Assembly: GCA_963813725.1 (NCBI GenBank)
Contig: CAWFAI010000014.1
Location: 31,810 to 95,809, forward strand
Length of the DNA: 64,000 nt
Direction: 5' to 3'
From: VGBV01 sp963813725
Lineage (GTDB): Bacteria > Actinomycetota > Thermoleophilia > Solirubrobacterales > 70-9
Numbering within the stretch: position 1 is the stretch's first letter; each line of letters begins with the position of its first letter. Positions 42,772 through 51,200 of the stretch are shown in pieces. A program made the translations under genes and the position numbers. The notes beneath the pieces are model-generated. The model was given only the letters and a program-made list of their open reading frames with translations, had not been told where the DNA came from and did no database searches.

Positions 42772-42777
42772 TAGGCT
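42772..42777 (+). promoter_or_regulatory. -10 element before the 53-aa gene
   Basis: TAGGCT, 7 nt before the ATG at 42785; it decides that start over the upstream GTG in frame. Confidence 0.5.
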
Positions 42778-42784
42778 CGTCCAG

Positions 42785-42946
42785 ATGGCGAAACGGCTGG
42801 TCGGCGAGCACTTCAACGCCCAGGGCAATCCCAAGCGGGGCTACTCGAGCGAGCGCAAGGCGCGCGAGGAGGCCAAGCGCTTCGGCAAGTCCTACTACCG
42901 CTGCACCGTCTGCGACAAGTTCCACCTCGCGAGCAGCCCCCGGTAG
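42785..42946 (+). CDS. Small basic CxxC protein (53 aa)
   Basis: MAKRLVGEHFNAQGNPKRGY, then a Lys/Arg/Glu helix and YYRCTVCDKFHLAS. One CxxC with a following His suggests half of a zinc site (zinc ribbon or dimeric Zn knuckle) on a basic helix, so nucleic-acid binding is plausible but not shown. Leaderless promoter. Family not recognised. Confidence 0.65.
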   Translation: MAKRLVGEHFNAQGNPKRGYSSERKAREEAKRFGKSYYRCTVCDKFHLASSPR

Positions 42947-43000
42947 GCGGGGGCTGCTCCGGCAGCGCGGCTCGCTGACTCGAGGGCCGCTAAGCCCAGC

Positions 43001-43651
43001 TCACCTCCGCGCCGTCAGCGCCCGGAGGACGACCTCGATCGGCGAGGCATGCTTGGACCCTTGATCGATGGCCTCGCGGGTCTGTCGCATCTCGGCCGCG
43101 AGCTGGCCCAGGTTCTCGCTGAACTTGCCCATGCCCTTGCCCGCTTCGGCGAGCTGCTTGGTTGCCTTGCCACCACCGACCGGGTGCCCCAGCAGCTTGG
43201 TGCCGCCGTTTCTCTTGCCGGCGAGCGCCACACCGCCTGCCAGCCCGGCGAGCGCGGCACCGCCGGCGACCGCCGGCCACTTGGCCTTGCCCGCAACCGA
43301 TGAAACGGCCTTGCCGCTGCTGCTGGCGCCCTCGGCGACGGCGTCCTTGCCCTTGGAGGCGACCTGCTTCGCCGCGTCCATCGGCGAGTTCGAGCGGGAA
43401 CTCGACGTGCTCTTCGACCGGGAGTTGGTGCGCCGGCTCGAGCTGGAGCTCGACGCGCGTCGGCTCGATCCGGAATTCGACGTGCTCCGGCTCGTGCCGG
43501 AACGCGATCCCGATGTGGATCGCCGAGCGCGGCTGCCGGCGCCGTTGCTGGAGCTGCGGCTGCGAGCCGGCGACTTCTTCGATGACGAGCCGGAGCTGCT
43601 CGAGCGCTTCGCGGCGCTGCGGCCCTTCTGTGCAGTTCGTGTCTGAGCCAT
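43001..43651 (-). CDS. Histone H1-like Ser/Arg/Lys-rich protein with a glycine-zipper helix
   Basis: 216 aa. Residues about 1-90 are almost only Ser, Arg, Lys, Gly, Thr, Asn (MAQTRTAQKGRSAAKRSSSS), resembling C-terminal tails of bacterial H1/HupB-type chromatin proteins. Then a helix (MDAAKQVASKGKDAVAEGAS), a membrane-like glycine zipper (AVAGGAALAGLAGGVALAG) and a helical end. It could tether DNA to the membrane; this is inference. AGGAGG lies 7-8 nt before the ATG, so this gene uses a normal ribosome site, unlike many others here. Confidence 0.7.
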   Translation of the reverse strand: MAQTRTAQKGRSAAKRSSSSGSSSKKSPARSRSSSNGAGSRARRSTSGSRSGTSRSTSNSGSSRRASSSSSSRRTNSRSKSTSSSRSNSPMDAAKQVASKGKDAVAEGASSSGKAVSSVAGKAKWPAVAGGAALAGLAGGVALAGKRNGGTKLLGHPVGGGKATKQLAEAGKGMGKFSENLGQLAAEMRQTREAIDQGSKHASPIEVVLRALTARR

Positions 43652-43969
43652 CGTGGCCCTCCTTTTCCGTCCCTGTTGGGCCGCCCCTGACGGTGCGGGC
43701 CTAGAACCTTTTGTTACCCCGTCCACAGATCGTGAACCGCTTTTTTTCCTGCAAACCGACGACCCCAGACGGCTGTTCGGGTCGAGAGCTATCCGATCAG
43801 GCTGGCTGCTTACCCTTTCGTCTAGCTGCCGTTTTCGGCGAGCCAGGCCTTCGCGGCCTCCAGCTCGGCGACCGGGAACGCCTTCGCCTTGCCCGGTAGC
43901 GGCAGGAATCATGAGTTCTGGTGTCATCGCGGTCGGGCCTTTCGGATTGGCGCGCCCTAAGCTTGCGCC
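43652..43969. other. Intergenic region with a C-terminal gene relic
   Basis: On the minus strand 43822-43905 reads LPLPGKAKAFPVAELEAAKA then WLAENGS and TAG, without a start. It resembles the end of a SpoIIAA/STAS-like protein and is probably a remnant. The rest contains an AT-richer stretch (CTTTTTTTCC at about 43740) but no further gene. Confidence 0.4.
43958..43963 (+). promoter_or_regulatory. -10 element before the secreted small protein
   Basis: TAAGCT, 6 nt before the GTG at 43970. Confidence 0.45.
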
Positions 43970-44308
43970 GTGAGGTACCGGCTGCTCGTCCCGATCGTAG
44001 GTTTCGTTCTGCTGGCGGTGCTACCCGCCGGAGCTTCGGGCAAGAGCTGCAGCTCCGTCGTCAACCCGTACCCGGGAAGCCGGTTCGACGGAGTCAATCT
44101 GAGCCAGATAAGGGCGAAGGGAATCAGCTGCCCGCGGGCCAGAAAGGTTGCCAAGGGAGCACACCGCAAGGCCCTTGGGCTGACCCCTACCCCAAGCGGC
44201 AAGAGCCAGTTCGGGTGGAACGGCTGGACCGTCTCAGAGAATCTCCGGCCGGCGAGCGACAAGTACACCGCCAAGCGCAAGGGGCAGAGCGTTCGCTGGC
44301 GCTTCTAG
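43970..44308 (+). CDS. Secreted small protein with two cysteines
   Basis: 112 aa. Sec signal peptide MRYRLLVPIVGFVLLAVLPA with likely cleavage after AGASG, then a mature domain of about 88 residues with two Cys (KSCSS; GISCPRA) that could form a disulfide, and basic ends. FDGVNLSQIRAKGISCPRAR followed by VTSxxW-like strands resembles the small secreted domains common in actinobacteria (same layout as the DUF-type SCP-unrelated proteins), but I cannot name the family. Confidence 0.65.
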   Translation: MRYRLLVPIVGFVLLAVLPAGASGKSCSSVVNPYPGSRFDGVNLSQIRAKGISCPRARKVAKGAHRKALGLTPTPSGKSQFGWNGWTVSENLRPASDKYTAKRKGQSVRWRF

Positions 44309-44417
44309 GCTCAGCCTCTCGCCGGATACCCAATAACGCTTGCATTGCGTACCCACATTCGGGTAGTCTAGGAGCCAGACAGTTGACGGGGGGACCGGCG
44401 ACTTGGGAGGTACGACC

Positions 44418-45513
44418 ATGGCAAGGGAACGCAACACTCCTACGAGGACATCGACGAATGGCAGGAAAGCTTCGGGCAATGGCGGCCCAGCGAGCGTTCA
44501 GTTCGGCCGCTTGGTCACCGCCCGCCGATCGGTTTTGGGGCTGAGCCAGGAGGCGCTGGCCGTCCGAATGCGTACCAGTCGCGCTGCAGTTGTGCGCATC
44601 GAGGCCGGCCAACCGACGAGCCCCGAGGCGCTACAGCGGCTTTGCGCTGCGCTCTCTGGCGAACCCGAGACCGGCGCCCTGCGACGGTCGATCGCTGAGG
44701 CGCGGGCCAGCTTCAGCGGAGCTCGGACGCGCCTGAAGCCTCTCGGTGGAAATCTGCTGAGGCCGATCGCCCGAGTCACCGCCAGCGTCAACGGAGCCCG
44801 GCTGTGGCAACGGGCCGGCGTGGGACTGGCGGCCGCGATCTTGTCTGCGCTCTGGCTCTCGCTGATCGCGGCGGGCGAACAGGGAGTCGGGATCGGCACG
44901 GCGGTTGCGACCATTGCCACTCTTTTCTTCTCGGTTTATGTGGCAGACGCGCGGGGTCAAGAGTCGCGCACCCGCCGCGATTCTGGTTGCGCTTTGGCTC
45001 TCGGTGATCGGGACCGGTTTGATCTCCAACGTCGGCGCCCCCGGGTTGGGCGATAGAGACGCTCGCGGGCCTGAGGTCGCGATCGCAGCGCCCAGCGCCG
45101 AGGCCCAGGCGCAGGACGGCTCGGGAGGCGCGGCCCCGGGCTTGGCTGCCTCCGTCGACGGACAGAGCCGTGAGGCCGGCGGCTCGCCAGGCAGCGATCA
45201 GGCCGACGCGCCGGGCGGCGGCCAGGGTGGCGCGCCAGGCGGCGGCCAGGGTGTCGCGCCAGGAGGCGGCGGCCAGGGTGTCGCGCCAGGAGGCGGCGGC
45301 CAGGGTGTCGCGCCAGGAGGCGGCGGCCAGGGTGTCGCGCCAGGAGGCGGCGGCCAGGGTGCCGCGCCGGGAGGCGGCGGCCAGGCTGCCGCGCCGGGCG
45401 GCGGCCAGGGTGCCGCGCCGGGTGGCGGTAACCCCCTCGCCGATACGGTCCACGGAGTTGCGAACACGGTCAAGACCGTCGCCAACACGGTCAAGGGCCT
45501 CGGCGGCGTGTAA
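44418..45513 (+). pseudogene. XRE-type HTH / two-helix membrane / glycine-repeat protein, one frameshift
   Basis: ATG at 44418 with GGGAGG 8 nt before it. Residues about 30-90: an XRE helix-turn-helix (RRSVLGLSQEALAVRMRTSR, AAVVRIEAGQPTSPEAL). Then a membrane helix pair (AGVGLAAAILSALWLSLIAA, TAVATIATLFFSVYVADARG). Near 44950 the frame changes to KSRAPAAILVALWLSVIGTG, another helix, then a ~100-residue outside region of APGGGGQGV repeats and an amphipathic end (LADTVHGVANTVKTVANTVK). It looks like a membrane-bound transcription regulator or stress sensor with an extracytoplasmic repeat stalk. Confidence 0.6.
45216..45428 (+). repeat. Tandem 30-bp coding repeat (APGGGGQGV)
   Basis: About seven units of 24-30 bp starting GCGCCAGGAGGC and encoding 8-10 residues each. 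Units in the middle are identical; the outer ones differ in length (24 vs 30 bp), as expected from slippage. Confidence 0.85.
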
Positions 45514-45675
45514 GCCCGCCGGCGACGCTCGCGCTCGCTGGGGCGCTCTCGTCAGAACGAAATCCCAGCACCCAGGGAGTGGGGCGAAGCCGCGACGAGG
45601 TTTGGCGTCGGATGTACGCCTATGTCGGAAGCGCGACCGCAAAGATTCCGACACAGGAGTTGTTCGCCCGCAGTC

Positions 45676-45697
45676 GTTTTGCATGGAAAGCAGCGGT
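45676..45697 (-). repeat. Distant copy of the array palindrome
   Basis: On the minus strand CCGCTGCTTTCCATGCAAA, the GCTTTCC.TGCAAAG element of the SnoaL spacers, 13 kb from the array. It lies just before the propeller gene. Confidence 0.5.
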
Positions 45698-47126
45698 GTC
45701 ACCAGCCGAAATTCCCGCTGCAAAGCGAGAGCAAGCAGCGAGTAGGGCTCACATCCTGGCGTCCAACCAAACAATCCGCGGGCACGGGCAGCGCATTCGT
45801 GTCGCGGCATTGGCGTGCCTGACGCTATTTGCGCTCGCGGCCTGGGCGGCGCCCCCGGCGAACGCAGCCGACAGCGTCTACTGGACCAACGCCAGCGACA
45901 ACACGATCCGCGGCGCCCCGCTCGCCGGCGGCGGCACCGTCGACACCCTCTACGGCCCGGCGCAGGGGGTGAGCAACCCCTTCGGGGTGGCGATCGACCC
46001 CGCCGCCGGGCGGATCTACTGGGCCAACGCCACGGCGACAGCACGATCCGCGGCGCCCCGCTCGCCGGCGGCGGCACCGTCGACACCCTCTACGCGGCCC
46101 GGCGCAGGGGGTGAACGGCCAGCGAGGGGTGGCGATCGACCCCGCCGCCGGGCGGATCTACTGGGCCAACCAAGGCGACAACACGATCCGCGGCGCCCCG
46201 CTCGCCGGCGGCGGCACCGTCGACACCCTCTACGACTCGACGGACGGGGTGAACGGCCCGCAAGGGGTGGCGATCGACCCCGCCGCCGGGCGGATCTACT
46301 GGGCCAACTTCGGCGGCAGCACGATCCGCGGCGCCCCGCTCGCCGGCGGCGGCACCGTCGACACCCTCTACGAGGGCCTGGCGCAGGGGGTGAGCGTCCC
46401 CTTCGGGGTGGCGATCGACTCCGCCGCCGGGCGGATCTACTGGGCCAACGCCAGCGACAACACGATCCGCGGCGCCCCGCTCGCCGGCGGCGGCACCGTC
46501 GACACCCTCTACGGAGCCCGGCGCAGGGGGTGATCGCCCCCCTCGGGGTGGCGATCGACCCCGCCGCCGGGCGGATCTACTGGGCCAACGCAAGGCGGCA
46601 GCACGATCCGCGGCGCCCCGCTCGCCGGCGGCGGCACCGTCGACACCCTCTACGGCTCGGCGGCAGGGGGTGAGCAGCCCACTGTTCCTCGCCGCCCTCC
46701 GCGCCCCGGTCGGAGTCGCGGCGCCTGCGATCTCCGGCGGCGGAGCAGCTCGCCTGCTCGCAGGGGGGCTGGGCGCCGGACCTGCTCGGCGCCTAGCTCT
46801 ACCGGGCCCCGCAGGGCTTCGCCTACCAGTGGCAGCGGAACGGCACCGACATCCCCGGCGCGACGGCGAGCTCCTACACGCCGACGACCGCCGGCTCCTA
46901 CGCCTGCCGGGTGACGGCCTCAAACCAAGCCGGCTCGACCTCGCAGACGAGCGCCGCGGTGGCCGCCGCGGAGAACCCGAAGTGCAAGAAGCTCCGCAAG
47001 AAGCTGAAGCGCCAGAAGAAGGGGCTCGCCAAAGCGACCACCAAGGCGAAGCGCTCAATGATCCAAGAGAACATCGCCGACACCAAGAGGCGCCTCAAGA
47101 AGCGCGGCTGCAAAACCTCCAAATAG
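45696..47126 (+). pseudogene. Secreted YWTD-type beta-propeller with Ig-like domain, several frameshifts
   Basis: Signal peptide region (VAALACLTLFALAAWAAPPA, cleavage near ANA) then six near-identical ~140-bp repeats, each reading STIRGAPLAGGGTVDTLY and GVAIDPAAGRIYWAN, the LDL-receptor class B (YWTD) blade. After them YQWQRNGTDIPGATASSYTP and TTAGSYACRVTASNQAGST are one Ig-like domain, and a Lys/Arg-rich helical tail (KCKKLRKKLKRQKKGLAK) ends at TAG 47124. The repeats fall in three frames with at least five indels, which repeat collapse or slippage in assembly could cause. The start is uncertain (GTG at 45696 or later). Confidence 0.7.
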
Positions 47127-47128
47127 AA

Positions 47129-47150
47129 ACGACCCGCCGAGGCGGGCCGT
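47129..47150 (+). terminator. Hairpin after the propeller gene
   Basis: ACGACCCGCC-GAG-GCGGGCCGT: a 9-pair GC-rich stem (one mismatch) with a 3-nt loop directly after the stop. The following T-run is short (TTCC), so termination may be partly Rho-dependent. Confidence 0.6.
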
Positions 47151-47216
47151 TCCTGGGGTACTACAGGGAGGAGAGATATGTGAACTGCTTGTTGTCTATG
47201 GGAGGTAAGCCGGAGA

Positions 47217-47579
47217 TCAGGCTCCCAGCGGGCGGCTGTACCGCGTTGAAGCGGACAGCGCCAGATGCAGGGAGCCGAACCCGACCATGAAGATTGCGGC
47301 GGCGGGGGAGCCCGTCACCAGCAGGGCGATCCCGACCGCGATCGTGACCGTGGCGAGCACGTGGTCGAGGCCCGCGTGGGCGGCGAGGGGCACGCTTGCC
47401 CTCTCGCCGTCACCGTAGATCGACACGGCAAGCCCGATCAGCAGGACGCCCAGGGCGATGCTGAGAGCGCCGGCCGCGTAGCCGAAGCCGAGCACGAAGG
47501 GCGCGACGATCAGCAGCGGAGCGGCGAGCATCTCGACCGCCGCGTGGACCCCGATCGGTATGGACTTGAGTGCCTTCAT
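47217..47579 (-). CDS. Small four-helix membrane protein (SPW-repeat-like)
   Basis: 120 aa: MKALKSIPIGVHAAVEMLAA, then LIVAPFVLGFGYAAGALSIA, a second pair SIYGDGERASVPLAAHAGLD and GIALLVTGSPAAAIFMVGFG. Two repeated helix pairs of similar pattern, as in SPW-repeat/DUF proteins; function unknown. Conserved His and Glu in helix 1 (GVHAAVEM) and AHAGLDH may bind a ligand, but this is a guess. Confidence 0.7.
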   Translation of the reverse strand: MKALKSIPIGVHAAVEMLAAPLLIVAPFVLGFGYAAGALSIALGVLLIGLAVSIYGDGERASVPLAAHAGLDHVLATVTIAVGIALLVTGSPAAAIFMVGFGSLHLALSASTRYSRPLGA

Positions 47580-47723
47580 TACGAGTAACAGCGTACGAAC
47601 GTATGTGCGGTTCGTCTGTGACGCCGGTCACTCACAGGTTCTTCACACGCGGGGTGAGCGCATCTGCGACGCGCACGAATCCGCGCGTGCGGCGCGACGG
47701 CCAGCGGCTACGGTTCGCCGGCA

Positions 47724-48531
47724 ATGGCAGCCGCGAAGAGCCGCAACCTGCGCGCCGACGCGCTACTGGCCGAGCGCGGGCTCGCCGCATCGCGCTCGGC
47801 CGCGGCCGAGCGCGTGCGCGCCGGCCAGGTCCGCCTGGGCCGGGACGGGCCTGCGGTCGAGAAGCCGAGCCAGATGCTGCCCGCCGACGCCGAGCTGATC
47901 GTCGACCCGGGCGCCGAGTTCGTCTCGCGAGGCGGCGTCAAGCTGGCGAACGCGCTCGATGCGCTCCAGGTGGACGTCGCCGGCCGCGACTGCCTCGACG
48001 TGGGGGCCTCGACCGGGGGCTTCACCGACTGCCTGCTGAAGCGCGGCGCCGAGCGCGTCATCGCCCTGGACGTCGGCTACGGGCAGCTCGACTGGCGCCT
48101 GCGCCAGGACCCGCGCGTGACCGTGATCGAGCGCCGCAATGCCCGCGAGCTGGCGCCGGGTGAGCTTCCGTTCGAGCCGGACCTGGTCACCGCCGACGTC
48201 TCCTTCATCTCCCTGGCGAAGCTGCTGGGACCGATCACCGCGGCCGCCTCGCCCGCGTTCGAGCTGCTGGCCCTGGTCAAGCCCCAGTTCGAGCTGGGCC
48301 CCGAGCGGGTCGGCAAGGGCGGGGTGGTGAGGGAACGAGGCGAGCGCCTCGACGCGCTGCGTGCCGTGGCGGCCGCGGCGACGGACGCCGGGCTCAGCGG
48401 TCCGGGGCTTCGCCTCGTCCGGGCTGCCCGGCCCGAAGGGCAACCGCGAGACCTTCATCTGGTGCGAGCGGGGAGCCGGCGGGGGCGAGCCGCTGGACAT
48501 CGAGCGCGCCCTGGCGCAGGTCGAGGCGTGA
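47724..48531 (+). pseudogene. tlyA: TlyA-type rRNA 2'-O-methyltransferase / hemolysin, C-terminal frameshift
   Basis: Methylates 16S/23S rRNA cytidines at the 2'-O position. The S4-like RNA-binding part (LRADALLAERGLAASRSAAA) and the FtsJ-type SAM domain (DCLDVGASTGGFTDCLL, KPQFELGPERVGKGGVVRE) are intact to residue ~225. The end GFASSGLPGPKGNRETFIWC and LDIERALAQVEA with TGA at 48529 lies one frame over from about 48405. One base repairs it. First gene of the tlyA-nadK-recN block. Confidence 0.9.
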
Positions 48532-48553
48532 GAGGCGCGATGGAGGCTCCGGA

Positions 48554-49396
48554 GTGAGCGCGGTCCTCGTCACCCACACCCATCCCGAGACCTCGGCCGA
48601 GGGCGTCGCCGCGGCGATCGCGGCCGCGAAGGAGGCCGGGGTCGAGCTCGTCGCCCCGCCCGACGAGCACCAGAAGCACGGCAAGGCCGCTGAGGGCCTG
48701 GGCCGGGTGGAGGAGCTGCCCGGCAAGCCCGACGTCTGCATCGTCCTCGGTGGCGACGGCAGCATCCTCTACGCGCTGCGCCACTACGCGGACAGCGGCG
48801 TGCCGGTGTTCGGCATCAACTTCGGCACCATCGGCTTCCTCGCCGCGGTCGAGCGCGAGCACCTCGCCGACGGCCTGCGGCGGGCGCTGGCGGGCGACTA
48901 CGAGGTGATGGCGATGCCCGCCCTGGACCTTGCGATGCCGGTCGAGCACCCCGTCGCCTTGAACGACGTCAGCTTCACCCGCAAGCCGCACGGCCGCGTC
49001 GCGGAGCTCTCCTACCGGGTGGCGGGCGAGGAGGTCGGCAACGTCCGCTGCGACGGCCTGGTCGCCGCGACCCCGGCGGGGTCCACCGGCTACAACCTCG
49101 CCAACGCGGGCCCGATCCTGGCGTGGGGGGTGGAGGGCTACGTCGTCAGCTTCATCGCCCCGCACACCCTGACCGCGCGCGCCCTTGTGGTCGCGCCCGG
49201 CGACGTGCTCCAGGTGCGGAACGCGGCGGGCCGGGATCCGGTCGACGTCGCGCTCGACGGCGACCCCTGCGGCGAGCTCGCGCCCGGCGAGGAGGTCGAG
49301 GTCTCGTTCCGCGACGGCGCCGGCAGCCTCGCCCAGCTCCCCGGGGCCAGCTTCTATACGCGCATGCGCGAGAAGTTCGGGCGCCTCGCCAAGTAG
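48554..49396 (+). CDS. nadK: NAD kinase
   Basis: 280 aa, ATP- or polyphosphate-dependent phosphorylation of NAD. GGDGSILYALRHYA (catalytic GGDG), FGINFGTIGFLA, the LNDVSFTRKP motif and ATPAGSTGYNLANAGP are all present. GTG start, close after tlyA. The NadK gene stands between tlyA and recN as in M. tuberculosis. Confidence 0.96.
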   Translation: MSAVLVTHTHPETSAEGVAAAIAAAKEAGVELVAPPDEHQKHGKAAEGLGRVEELPGKPDVCIVLGGDGSILYALRHYADSGVPVFGINFGTIGFLAAVEREHLADGLRRALAGDYEVMAMPALDLAMPVEHPVALNDVSFTRKPHGRVAELSYRVAGEEVGNVRCDGLVAATPAGSTGYNLANAGPILAWGVEGYVVSFIAPHTLTARALVVAPGDVLQVRNAAGRDPVDVALDGDPCGELAPGEEVEVSFRDGAGSLAQLPGASFYTRMREKFGRLAK

Positions 49397-49446
49397 GCCG
49401 CGGCGGCGCTTGCGATCCGTCGGCCCCGAACGTTAGAAACGGGGCC

Positions 49447-51131
49447 GTGCTCCTCGAGCTGCGGATCGAGAACCTGCTGCTGATCGAGCGCGCCGAGCTG
49501 CGGCTCGGGCCCGGGCTGAACGCGATCACCGGCGAGACCGGCGCGGGCAAGACGATCCTCGCGCACTCGCTGGACCTGATCCTCGGCGGCAAGGCGCGGC
49601 CGCAGATCGTCAGGCCGGGGGCGGGTGAGGCCTATGTCGAGGGGGTGTTCGAGATTCCCGAGGGCCTGCTCGAAGATCCCGAGCTGGCCGAGATCGCCGA
49701 GCGGTTGCCGGACGGCGCGAGCGAGCTCGCCCTCGGCAGGCGCGTCGGGACCTCGGGGCGGACCAGCGCCTTCGTCCAGGGGCGCGCGGCCTCAGCCGAG
49801 GACCTGCGCGCGCTCGGCTCGCGGCTGCTCGCCTTCTACGGCCAGCACGAGCACCGCAAGCTGACGCTGGCCTCGGCCCAGCTCGAGACGCTCGACGGCT
49901 TCGCGGGCGAGAAGCACCTGGAGCGCCTGCGGGCCTACCGCGAGGCGCACAGCGAGGTGGTCGCGATCGAGTCGCGAGCTGGCCGAGGTCCGCGAGCGCG
50001 CAGGGCGCGCGCGAGCGCGACCTGGACCTGCTGCGCTACGAGCTGGAGGAGATCGAAGCCGCCAAGCCCGACCCGGCCGAGGAGGCCGAGCTGGCGCCCG
50101 AGCGCGAGCGGCTGCGCCACGCCGAGTCGCTGCGCGGAGCGGCGGCCGAGGCGCTGGCCGCGGTCGCCGGGAGCGGCGATGAGGGAGGCGGGGCCTCCGA
50201 GGCGGCCGCGGTCGCCGACTCGGCGCTGCTCGCGCAGGAGGGGGTGGATCCAGAGTTGGACAAGCTGGCCGAGCGGGCGCGGGGCCTCACCGTCGAGCTG
50301 CAGGAGCTGGCCGCCGAGCTGCGCTCCTACGCGGAAGGGATCGAGGCCGAGCCCGGGCGCCTGCAACAGGTCGAGGAGCGCCTGGACGTGCTGGACCGGC
50401 TGAAGCGGAAGCACGGCGGCTCGATCGAGTCGGTGCTGGCGCACGCCGACCGCTGCCGCACCGAGATCGCCCAGATCGACGGCGCCGGCGAGCGCGCCGA
50501 GGAGCTCGAGCGGAGGCGCGCAAAGGCGGCGAGGGAGCGCGGCGAGCTGGCCGCCGCGCTGAGCGAGACGAGGGCCAAGGCCGCGAGGAAGCTGGAGAAG
50601 CGGGTGGCCGAGGAGCTCGACCAGCTGGCGATGAGCGGCGCCCAGCTCGAGGTCCGCCTGGAGCCTCATCAGGACGGCTTCGGCCCGAACGGCCAGGAAC
50701 AGGTCGAGTTCAGGGTCGCGACCAACCCGGGGCTGCCGGTCTCGCCGCTGCGCGACGCGGCATCGGGCGGAGAGCTCTCGCGGGTGATGCTGGCGCTGGC
50801 TGGCCAGGGGGCTCGCGGCGGCGCCGGCACCTTCGTCTTCGACGAGATCGACGCGGGCGTCGGCGGCAGCACGGCCCGCGCCGTCGGCGAGCGCCTGCGC
50901 GCCCTGGGAGAGGAGCGCCAGGTGCTGTGCATCACCCACTTGGCGCAGGTGGCCACATTGGCCGAATCTCACTTCACGATCGAGAAGCGGATCGAGGGCG
51001 GCCAGGCGACGGCCGAGGTCCGGCACGTGGACGGGGACGAGCTCGTCGCCGAGGTGGTCCGCATGCTGGGCGCCGACCGGGGCGACGAGACCGCGAGCAA
51101 GCATGCCCGCGCCCTGCTGAAGGCGGCCTAG
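49447..51131 (+). pseudogene. recN: DNA repair protein RecN, one frameshift
   Basis: SMC-like ATPase of double-strand break repair. N-terminal MLLELRIENLLLIERAELRL and the Walker A ITGETGAGKTILAHSLDLIL are in the first frame; near 49975 the frame shifts (SRELAEVRERAGRARERDLD) into the coiled coil, and the C-terminal half has DAASGGELSRVMLALAGQ (signature) and FVFDEIDAGVGGSTARAVGE (Walker B). The frame is fixed by one base. Since recN is conserved, an assembly error is likely. Confidence 0.92.
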
Positions 51132-51187
51132 GGGGCCGCCAGGGTCCCGCCCGGCGGCGGAGCCGGCCCGGCCGACGCGAAACGATC

Positions 51188-51193
51188 CATAAT
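51188..51193 (+). promoter_or_regulatory. -10 element before steA
   Basis: CATAAT, 7 nt before the ATG at 51201, which argues for that start rather than the ATG at 51192 inside the element. Confidence 0.45.
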
Positions 51194-51200
51194 GCGGGCG

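Noticed and set aside
45216..45428. Regular direct repeats resembling a CRISPR array
   Set aside because: Units of 24-30 bp are contiguous, without unique spacers, and encode APGGGGQGV in frame.
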